Part shown: in pieces, positions 33,043 to 38,870 of the stretch
Layout of the letters: each line of letters opens with the position of its first letter
How positions within the stretch are numbered: position 1 is the stretch's first letter
Assembly (NCBI GenBank): GCA_947175245.1
Contig: CAMWLW010000017.1
Span: 1-38,870 of the forward strand
DNA from: an uncultured Bacteroidales bacterium
GTDB taxonomy: Bacteria; Bacteroidota; Bacteroidia; Bacteroidales; Muribaculaceae
Direction of reading: 5' to 3'
DNA length: 38,870 nt
Program-made: the position numbers and the translations under genes
The notes under the pieces: model-generated
What the model saw: the letters and a program-made list of their open reading frames with translations, nothing else
What the model was told of the DNA's origin: nothing
Database searches by the model: none

Positions 33043-33513
33043 TTAGAACGAGATTTCCATTATCTCGAAACGCATCAGTCCCTGCGGAACGTTTATCTCC
33101 ACCACGTCGCCTTTCTTGTGGCCCAGCAGACCCTGTGCGATGGGGGTCGAGACTGCTATCTTCTTCTCTTTCAGGTTGGCCTCGCTGTCGGTCACGATGG
33201 TGTACTCGACTACCATGTTGTTGGCCAGATTTTTGATTTTCACGCGGTTCATTATCTGAATCTCGTCGGTGTTGAGCTTGCTCTCGTCGATTATGCGCGC
33301 ATTGGCAACAAGGTCTTTGAGCTGCGAAATCTTCATTTCAAGCATGCCCTGAGCCTCCTTGGCGGCGTCATACTCGGCATTCTCGCTCAGGTCGCCCTTG
33401 TCGCGGGCCTCGGCGATAGCACGTGATATCTCGGGACGCTTAACGTTTTCCAGATAAGCGATCTCTTCCATTTTTTTACGGTAACCGTCTTTGGTCATGA
33501 ATGTTATAGCCAT
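33043..33513 (-). CDS. greA: Transcription elongation factor GreA
   Basis: The 156-residue protein starts at the ATG at 33513 (MAITFMTKDGY), the canonical GreA start; the frame is open to 33546, but that would add residues absent from the family. It has an N-terminal coiled coil (about 5-75) with the acidic tip motif DKGDLSENAEYDAAKE and a C-terminal FKBP-like domain ending in PQGLMRFEIMEISF. GreA enters the RNA polymerase secondary channel and triggers cleavage of backtracked RNA. It is the first gene of a minus-strand operon, driven by the consensus promoter at 33615-33646. Confidence 0.96.
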   Translation of the reverse strand: MAITFMTKDGYRKKMEEIAYLENVKRPEISRAIAEARDKGDLSENAEYDAAKEAQGMLEMKISQLKDLVANARIIDESKLNTDEIQIMNRVKIKNLANNMVVEYTIVTDSEANLKEKKIAVSTPIAQGLLGHKKGDVVEINVPQGLMRFEIMEISF

Positions 33514-33614
33514 AGCAGTTATATAAATGTTTAAAAGGTTATACAATAAAAAATAAGGTGCCCAACCATCGTGTCTCCTGATGGCGAGGCCCTGTTTAAT
33601 TAATTATTACAAGG

Positions 33615-33646
33615 CAAAGTTAACGCCTAAAATCATAAAAACCAAA
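33615..33646 (-). promoter_or_regulatory. Promoter of the greA operon
   Basis: Minus-strand TTTG (33646-33643), 20 nt, then TAACTTTG (33622-33615), a full consensus match. The 5' leader to the ATG at 33513 would be about 95 nt. Confidence 0.75.
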
Positions 33647-33740
33647 AAAAACCACCCAAAATTCCTTAAAGTTAACCATTTTAGTCAATTGGCGATTGTT
33701 TGTCAGCGTGTGTCGTCGTTTCGATATTATTTTTATTCAT

Positions 33741-33771
33741 TTTGTGAATTGATAAAATTTATCTACTTTTG
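33741..33771 (+). promoter_or_regulatory. Promoter of pepT-miaA
   Basis: TTTG (33741-33744), 19 nt, then TACTTTTG (33764-33771), a full consensus match. The pepT ATG at 33799 is 27 nt downstream; this rules out the longer frame starting at 33769, which would begin inside the -7 element. Confidence 0.75.
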
Positions 33772-33798
33772 TGTCAAAATATTAAGAATAAACCGATC

Positions 33799-35025
33799 AT
33801 GACCCACATAGTTGACCGCTTCCTAAAGTATGTGTCGTTTGACACTCAGAGCGACGAGCTCACCAACATGACCCCGTCGACTCCCGGACAGATGACCTTT
33901 GCACGCTTCCTCGAGAAAGAACTGCGTTCGCTCGGCCTCGAAGAGATTACCCTCGACGACAACGGCTACCTCATGGCCACATTGCCCTCAAACGTTGACC
34001 ACGACGTCCCCACCGTTGGCTTCATCGCCCACCTCGACACGTCGCCCGACATGTCGGGACGCAACGTCAAGCCCCGCATCGTGCGCGACTATGACGGCGG
34101 CGACATCACCCTCAACGCCGACAAGCAGATAGTCCTCTCGCCCGCCGAGTTCCCCGAGTTGCTGCACTACACCGGGCAGAACCTGATTGTCACCGACGGC
34201 ACGACACTGCTCGGTGCCGACGACAAGGCCGGTGTTGCCGAGATTATCTCGGCCGTCGAGTATCTTATCGACCATCCTGAGATTAAGCACGGCAAGATTC
34301 GTGTCGGCTTCAACCCCGACGAGGAGATAGGTCTCGGCGCACACAAGTTTGACGTCGACCTCTTTGGCGCCGACTGGGCCTACACCATGGACGGCGGCGA
34401 GATCGGCGAACTCGAGTACGAGAACTTCAATGCCGCCGTCGTCAAGGTCACATTCAAGGGTCGCAACGTTCACCCGGGCTATGCCAAGCACAAGATGATC
34501 AACTCGATGCGCATCGCCAACCAGTTCATCATCATGCTTCCGCGCTGGGAGACACCCGAGCACACCGAGGGCTACGAGGGCTTCTATCATCTCGTTTCGG
34601 TCACAGGCTCGGTCGAGGAGACCGTGCTCACCTACATTGTGCGCGACCACGACCGCGACCGCTTCGAGCGCCGCAAGAAAGAGCTTGAGCACCTCACCCG
34701 CAAGATCAACAACGAGTTCCCCGACTGTGCCTCGATCGAGATCAAGGATCAGTACTACAACATGCGCGAGAAAATCGAGCCCGTCATGCACGTCATCGAC
34801 ATCGCCGAGGAGGCCATGCGCTGTGCCGGCGTCACCCCCGTTGTCGTTCCCATACGCGGCGGAACAGACGGCGCACAGCTCTCGTTCAAGGGTCTGCCCT
34901 GTCCCAACATCTTTGCCGGCGGTCTCAACTTCCACGGCCGCTACGAGTTCCTGCCCATCCCGTCGATGGAGAAGGCTATGCAGGTGGTTGTCGAGATTGC
35001 ACGCCTGGTGGCTCTGCCCAAATGA
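33799..35025 (+). CDS. pepT: Peptidase T (tripeptide aminopeptidase)
   Basis: The 408-residue cytosolic M20-family metallopeptidase has metal and catalytic motifs in order: [11 protein letters not shown] (His78, Asp80), LLGADDKAG (Asp141), [11 protein letters not shown] (Glu175 catalytic base, Glu176 metal ligand), [17 protein letters not shown], and the C-terminal [14 protein letters not shown] and [15 protein letters not shown] with the last metal ligand His. PepT removes the N-terminal residue from tripeptides in the last step of peptide use. The length and all blocks are normal. Its stop codon overlaps the miaA start in ATGA, so the two are translationally coupled. Confidence 0.96.
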   Translation: MTHIVDRFLKYVSFDTQSDELTNMTPSTPGQMTFARFLEKELRSLGLEEITLDDNGYLMATLPSNVDHDVPTVGFIAHLDTSPDMSGRNVKPRIVRDYDGGDITLNADKQIVLSPAEFPELLHYTGQNLIVTDGTTLLGADDKAGVAEIISAVEYLIDHPEIKHGKIRVGFNPDEEIGLGAHKFDVDLFGADWAYTMDGGEIGELEYENFNAAVVKVTFKGRNVHPGYAKHKMINSMRIANQFIIMLPRWETPEHTEGYEGFYHLVSVTGSVEETVLTYIVRDHDRDRFERRKKELEHLTRKINNEFPDCASIEIKDQYYNMREKIEPVMHVIDIAEEAMRCAGVTPVVVPIRGGTDGAQLSFKGLPCPNIFAGGLNFHGRYEFLPIPSMEKAMQVVVEIARLVALPK

Positions 35026-35918
35026 CTCATCCGAAAACATTGGTGGTGGTCACGGGCCCTACAGGCTCGGGAAAGACCGACCTTGCCATAGAACTGGCGT
35101 TGAAGCTGGGTTGCGAAATCATCTCGGCCGATTCGCGTCAGATGTATCGCGAGCTGCCTGTAGGCACCGCCGCCCCCACGCCGGCCCAGCTCGCCCGCGT
35201 CAGGCATCACCTTGTGGGCAACCTGTCATTGACCGATTATTACAGCGCCGCCCGTTTTGAAGCTGATGTCCTCGCCCTGCTCCCCGTCCTGTGGGAGCAC
35301 AGCGACTATGCCATCCTGTGTGGCGGCTCCATGATGTACATCGATGCCGTGTGTGACGGCATCGACCGCCTCCCCACAGTCTCCGACGCCAACCGCGCCG
35401 CCGCTCTTCAGGTCTATGAACAGGGCGGTATTGAAGCCCTGAAAGCCAGGCTGGCCGACTGTGACCCTCACTACCTGGCCACCGCGCCCGACCTCAACAA
35501 TCACAAACGCCTCATTCACGCCCTCGAGATATCGATGGAGGCCGGCGTGCCATACTCATCGTTGCTCACCGGCGAGCGCGCCGAGCGACCCTTCAATATC
35601 GTCAAACTCGCCTTGAATCCACCCCGCGCCGTGCTCTTTGACCGCATAAACCGACGTGTCGACGCCATGATAGAAGCCTGTCTCGAAAATGAGGCGCGCC
35701 GCGTGTATCCCTATAGAGCACTTAACTCGCTCAACACCGTGGGTTACAAAGAGATATTCGCCATGTTTGAAGGCAAGATGGATCGCGCGACAGCGATAGC
35801 GCGCATCGGCAAAAACACACGCGTGTATGCCAAAAAACAGCTCACGTGGCTCAAACGCGACGACCGCGTCATCTACATCGACAGCCTCGACAGCGCCCTC
35901 ACAGCCCTTGGATTTTAA
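35022..35918 (+). CDS. miaA: tRNA dimethylallyltransferase
   Basis: The 298-residue protein has the P-loop GPTGSGKT (12-19), the DSRQMY substrate-binding motif (37-42), [11 protein letters not shown], the [13 protein letters not shown] motif and NTVGYKEI near the C-terminus. MiaA adds the dimethylallyl group to N6 of A37 in tRNAs reading UNN codons. It is at the normal length for the Bacteroidetes form. It overlaps pepT by 4 bp (ATGA) and shares its promoter. Confidence 0.96.
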   Translation: MTHPKTLVVVTGPTGSGKTDLAIELALKLGCEIISADSRQMYRELPVGTAAPTPAQLARVRHHLVGNLSLTDYYSAARFEADVLALLPVLWEHSDYAILCGGSMMYIDAVCDGIDRLPTVSDANRAAALQVYEQGGIEALKARLADCDPHYLATAPDLNNHKRLIHALEISMEAGVPYSSLLTGERAERPFNIVKLALNPPRAVLFDRINRRVDAMIEACLENEARRVYPYRALNSLNTVGYKEIFAMFEGKMDRATAIARIGKNTRVYAKKQLTWLKRDDRVIYIDSLDSALTALGF

Positions 35919-35965
35919 CGATTGTTATTCAATAGATTTTAACACCAATCTATCGATCAATGTAT

Positions 35966-36100
35966 TAACTTTGCATTGTCATCCGATGGAAAGGGTGGCG
36001 GCATAATTGCTCTCAGCAACTTTGTTAGACGATAATATACTTGAATTTTGGTTATGAGGAAGGTGTGTCCCTGTGAAGGAACGCACCTTCAAACTTTTTT
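35966..36100 (+). ncRNA. Possible small RNA unit between miaA and the protease gene
   Basis: A -7-like TAACTTTG (35966-35973) without a clear -33 is followed by about 110 nt without an ORF and then a terminator hairpin (36059-36100). A free-standing promoter-terminator pair suggests a small RNA of about 115-125 nt. It matches no RNA family I recognise; alternatively these are just the miaA 3' end. Confidence 0.3.
36059..36100 (+). terminator. Intrinsic terminator downstream of miaA
   Basis: A 13-bp stem with two G-U pairs (36059-36071 with 36078-36090), a 6-nt loop, and six Ts at 36095-36100. Confidence 0.68.
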
Positions 36101-36129
36101 CTCACCTCCCGTCCATCCCCGCCGCCTTA

Positions 36130-36147
36130 TTAGTCTAATTAGTCTAA
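36130..36147. repeat. Two tandem copies of TTAGTCTAA
   Basis: Perfect 9-bp tandem duplication just downstream of the protease stop codon. It may be a short intergenic microsatellite. Confidence 0.8.
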
Positions 36148-36165
36148 TAGGCCCCGCGGCACTGT

Positions 36166-37248
36166 TTATTCGGTTTTTGAATATAGCGAGAACTCGCAGC
36201 CGTATTCCTCGACGAGTTTGTTGTCAAGCTCATCGGCTTTCTCGGCCAACCCTACTATGTTGTTCATGATACGTTCGCTTGACTCCTCGGTGAGGTCGGC
36301 AAGATGAACACGGTAGCACAGGTATATCTGACGTCCGCTCACGCCCATCTTGTATGGATAGAAGTCAGTGTCGAGCATGAAGTCAAGAACCCTTTCGACA
36401 TTTTTCTTCGGCAAAAGATTGATGGGAGACACCGCGAAGAGATAATGGCGGTCATAGACAAACAGACGTATCTCGGAGCTGCCGCGGTGAAACACCCACG
36501 CATTGTGTCCGCTGCGGGCCAGTACAGGATTAATACCCATACGTTCTATCGCGCTCTCGCAGAACAGCCCCAGCGGCGACATCTCATGTGTAGCCAGTAC
36601 GCTTTCGTCAATATGGGCGCCGCATGAGGGGCAATATTCCTCGTCTCCGCTTATGAGTTCGTCACAACTCTCACACTGCACATGAAACTCGCTGCGGTCA
36701 AGGTCTCCTATCGCATCAAGCAACTGCTTGAGAGCTTCGGCACGTATGCCGAAGCCCATATTGTCGGCCGACGAGGCCGCGAATTTGCTAACCGTTACAC
36801 CTATTACCTCGCCCTTGTCATTGACGATAGGGCCTCCCGAGTTGCCCGGATTAACCGGCGCATCGACCTGGATATAATACTTGCCTCCCATCAGCTGGCG
36901 CGGTGATGACAAAGTACCTTCGGTAATTGTAAAAGGCATCCCGAATGGGTAGCCGGCAACACGTACTTTTGATCCGATAGCAGGATCTTCGTCCGCGGCT
37001 ATCGGAAAGTCGGGAAGATGGCTGAAATCGGCATCGACAGCAAGAAGAGCCAGGTCAAGATCGGGATTGACCACTACCACTCGGGCCTCATACGGGTTAC
37101 GGTCGTTATCATGTATTGCTACGGTGCGGTAACCGGCCACAACATGATAGTTGGAGACGAAGATGTTATACGGTTTCAGATAAAAACAGCTGCCCGAACC
37201 GTCGGCATGGGTCACTTTATATATGAGTTTATTTATTTCCTGATTCAT
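36166..37248 (-). CDS. Cytosolic trypsin-like serine protease with zinc ribbon and YbjN-like C-terminus
   Basis: The 360-residue protein starts at the ATG at 37248 (the TTG at 37257 is rejected). The S1C/DegP-like protease domain (about 5-180) has the full triad: His35 (SNYHVVAG), Asp65 (PDLDLALL) and Ser137 (PGNSGGP). There is no signal peptide or transmembrane segment, so it seems cytosolic, unlike classical DegP/HtrA, and it lacks a PDZ domain. A zinc ribbon follows with Cys192, Cys195, Cys206 and Cys209 (CESC, CPSC). The last 130 residues (about 225-360; EIRLFVYDRHYLFAVSPI) resemble the YbjN / type III secretion chaperone-like fold. The gene lies 67 bp after a gene for another YbjN-like protein, suggesting a two-protein module. 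The target is unknown. Confidence 0.82.
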   Translation of the reverse strand: MNQEINKLIYKVTHADGSGSCFYLKPYNIFVSNYHVVAGYRTVAIHDNDRNPYEARVVVVNPDLDLALLAVDADFSHLPDFPIAADEDPAIGSKVRVAGYPFGMPFTITEGTLSSPRQLMGGKYYIQVDAPVNPGNSGGPIVNDKGEVIGVTVSKFAASSADNMGFGIRAEALKQLLDAIGDLDRSEFHVQCESCDELISGDEEYCPSCGAHIDESVLATHEMSPLGLFCESAIERMGINPVLARSGHNAWVFHRGSSEIRLFVYDRHYLFAVSPINLLPKKNVERVLDFMLDTDFYPYKMGVSGRQIYLCYRVHLADLTEESSERIMNNIVGLAEKADELDNKLVEEYGCEFSLYSKTE

Positions 37249-37315
37249 AACAATCAATGGTATTATATGATGAAAAATAATTTGTAGACCGGTAGGGGTG
37301 ACCTTACATGGTGGT

Positions 37316-38662
37316 TCAGGAGCCCATCGCTTTTAACATATACATCTGGAGTTCGGTAGCCAGACGCATATACTCGGCCGTGTCACCTGCCATGAGGGCT
37401 TCGTTCATCTTCTGCTGCATGGCCACTATTTCTTCACCACTCATTGCCTCCGACATTTTCTGGTGGGCGGCCATCACATTGGCATGAGCTTCGGCCAAGG
37501 CTTCCTCGTCCTCTTCGTCTGTGTCCTCGTCGTCATTATCATCGGTCGGCGGTTCTATATCACCATCCATTAACTTATTGAGAGCTTCATGCAGAATTTC
37601 GGCAGCTTCTTTAACAGGACGGTCGGCACTCTTTTGTATAGCCGTCAGGATATGTAATTCCAGCAGCAGTGCTATATTGTTTTCAACCAACAGCCTGTAG
37701 AACGCATAGTAAATGCGCACCGCCACCTGGTCATAATCCCGCTCCTGCATCGCCGCCGTCGTACCTTCGTGCAGATCCTCAAAATCTTCCTGCACGCTTT
37801 GAAGTGAAGCGTGAGGATTTACCGACACCATCTTCTCTACGGTATATAGATCTTTGGCAAGCACCTCCTTAGGCATCGCCATTAATTTGTTAAGGAAGTT
37901 AGTGCCGCGCGAGACAAGTTCCTCGATCGGACGCTCATCGCTCATTGCGTCGGTTACCTTTTCTATCTCATTGATAAGCTGGCCTTGTGGGTTGGCGAAG
38001 AAACTGAATTGATATATAGCGCCGCATATAATAGTCCAGGCATATACATAGCGTCGCTGCGCACAATAGTCGGCGGCGGCATTGAGGGCAAGGCTGCCTA
38101 TTGTCTGGAGCGCGTTGTACACCTTATCAACCTGTTCATCAGTGTAGGGAGTCACCCTGGGAGTGTAGCAGCGGGTGGCATTGAAACGTGTACATAGCTC
38201 GTCGTCATACTTATCGCCTATGGCGCAGATATTGTGGATTACAGCGTGTATTTTGTGAGGATGGGTATCAGTGATAGGGCACTTGTATTCCATTTTGAGG
38301 AAATCGCCGTTCTTCACAAACCGTGCTAACATGAGGTTGTCGATGTTCATCTCGGCAACCTGTCGCAGCATTGCAACGCGCCCCTTATCGGGCAGACGAA
38401 GGAAGTCGGCCGATATGTGAAGCTCCGTTGGTTTTATGTCAATGTTTACGACAATCGAGCCGTGAGGAATTGAGAACGAAGTGCCATCGCTGTTTCCGTA
38501 GCGCTCGCTGAAATCGCAGTCGAGCGCGTCAATCAACGATTGCAGTGATTTTACGTATTCGTGGTTTTCAAAATATTCCACGGCTTCGTCCATAAGCTCG
38601 CCATCGGTATAGACGAGCTGCGATTCTGCTGCCGGCGGTATATATGGAAATGACTGTTTCAT
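37316..38662 (-). CDS. Uncharacterised protein with YbjN-like N-terminal domain and acidic C-terminal linker
   Basis: The 448-residue protein has no signal peptide. Residues about 20-155 look like a YbjN / type III chaperone-like alpha-beta domain (ELHISADFLRL, DFLKMEYKCPI). Residues about 165-370 are mostly helical. A run of Asp/Glu (about 378-393) leads to a Met- and Ala-rich helical tail (about 395-448) that could form coiled coils (AHQKMSEAM, QQKMNEALM). No catalytic motif is visible. It is the first gene of a two-gene operon with the cytosolic serine protease, whose C-terminus has the same kind of domain. It may be an adaptor, inhibitor or substrate of the protease. Confidence 0.6.
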   Translation of the reverse strand: MKQSFPYIPPAAESQLVYTDGELMDEAVEYFENHEYVKSLQSLIDALDCDFSERYGNSDGTSFSIPHGSIVVNIDIKPTELHISADFLRLPDKGRVAMLRQVAEMNIDNLMLARFVKNGDFLKMEYKCPITDTHPHKIHAVIHNICAIGDKYDDELCTRFNATRCYTPRVTPYTDEQVDKVYNALQTIGSLALNAAADYCAQRRYVYAWTIICGAIYQFSFFANPQGQLINEIEKVTDAMSDERPIEELVSRGTNFLNKLMAMPKEVLAKDLYTVEKMVSVNPHASLQSVQEDFEDLHEGTTAAMQERDYDQVAVRIYYAFYRLLVENNIALLLELHILTAIQKSADRPVKEAAEILHEALNKLMDGDIEPPTDDNDDEDTDEEDEEALAEAHANVMAAHQKMSEAMSGEEIVAMQQKMNEALMAGDTAEYMRLATELQMYMLKAMGS

Positions 38663-38714
38663 TTTTCAGAACTGTTATGTATTAAGTACTTTGATTTTTA
38701 TAATTACCTGATTG

Positions 38715-38745
38715 CAAAGATAATTAAAAAGTTGGGAAATTCAAA
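38715..38745 (-). promoter_or_regulatory. Promoter of the YbjN-like/protease operon
   Basis: Minus-strand TTTG (38745-38742), 19 nt, then TATCTTTG (38722-38715), a full consensus match, about 50 nt before the ATG at 38662. Confidence 0.72.
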
Positions 38746-38770
38746 TAAGCTAACTCGCTGACATTCAGTA

Positions 38771-38828
38771 GGGACGCGATTCATCGCGTCCGCAGCCACT
38801 ATGCAATCGTGCATCGTGCATCGTGCAT
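38771..38828. repeat. Intergenic hairpin and heptamer tandem repeat
   Basis: A perfect 9-bp palindromic stem (38772-38780 with 38783-38791, 2-nt loop) is followed by three tandem copies of ATCGTGC (38806-38826). It looks like a dispersed intergenic repeat. The rest of 38829-38870 shows nothing recognisable. Confidence 0.7.
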
Positions 38829-38870
38829 ATTCTTATGATTTATGCAAGTCTAAACGGAAAAAATAGGTTG

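Noticed and set aside
33769-33798. Longer start for pepT
   Set aside because: It would begin inside the -7 element of the promoter, upstream of the transcription start.
33988-35040. 350-codon minus-strand frame opposite pepT
   Set aside because: It is an antisense shadow of pepT, whose protein is fully conserved; long antisense frames are common in GC-rich genes like these.
36130-36147. TTAGTCTAA tandem pair as a CRISPR-like or att site
   Set aside because: Only two short adjacent copies with no spacers and no integrase nearby.
1-38870. CRISPR arrays, tRNA, rRNA and transposase genes
   Set aside because: None was seen when reading both strands; the only repeats are those listed.

Overview
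The window looks like chromosomal DNA of a gut Bacteroidales bacterium, most likely from the Muribaculaceae or a close relative (family-level placement is inference). The evidence is a SusC/SusD polysaccharide utilization locus (PUL), a hybrid two-component regulator with a beta-propeller sensor, a type IX secretion sortase (PorU), Bacteroidetes-type lipoprotein signals, and repeated promoters of the form TTTG-N19-21-TAnnTTTG. No rRNA, tRNA or CRISPR array was seen.

Region 1 (1-21650) is a carbohydrate locus whose enzymes point to an alpha-mannan or another alpha-mannose-rich glycan. It starts with the sensor half of a hybrid two-component regulator (minus strand, cut by the window edge). Then come a DUF4965/glutaminase-A-like lipoprotein and a GH76 endo-alpha-mannanase-like lipoprotein (plus strand). 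A minus-strand pair follows: a GH92 alpha-mannosidase and a membrane acyltransferase. The main plus-strand operon (9945-21636) encodes a surface lipoprotein with two carboxypeptidase-regulatory-like domains and a duplicated C-terminal module, a second GH76, SusC, SusD and a DUF3823 lipoprotein. Behind an intrinsic terminator it ends with a 727-residue TIM-barrel protein that looks like an uncatalogued glycosidase. Likely flow: GH76 enzymes cut the alpha-1,6-mannan backbone at the surface, the lipoproteins and SusD capture fragments, SusC imports them, GH92 trims mannose, and the propeller regulator senses a breakdown product.

Region 2 (about 21690-24820) is visibly AT-richer than its surroundings. 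It has a consensus promoter with a leader of about 300 nt, an outer-membrane beta-barrel gene broken by a frameshift, and an AAA ATPase/DUF234 gene bracketed by two identical 50-bp repeats that contain a terminator hairpin. A 14-bp inverted repeat lies next to the ATPase promoter.

Region 3 (24829-35918) is mostly housekeeping. On the minus strand, in transcription order, are greA, a HIT protein, a DUF4369/thioredoxin-fold lipoprotein that has lost its cysteines, a GT2 glycosyltransferase, porU, lgt, a FrnE-type DsbA and a metallo-beta-lactamase-fold hydrolase. A two-part inverted repeat overlaps the dsbA start codon. Divergent to greA are pepT and miaA, whose ends overlap.

Region 4 (35919-38870) has a possible small-RNA or terminator unit. 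It is followed by a two-gene minus-strand module of a cytosolic trypsin-like protease (zinc ribbon plus YbjN-like domain) and a 448-residue protein with a YbjN-like N-terminus. The window ends in short intergenic repeats.
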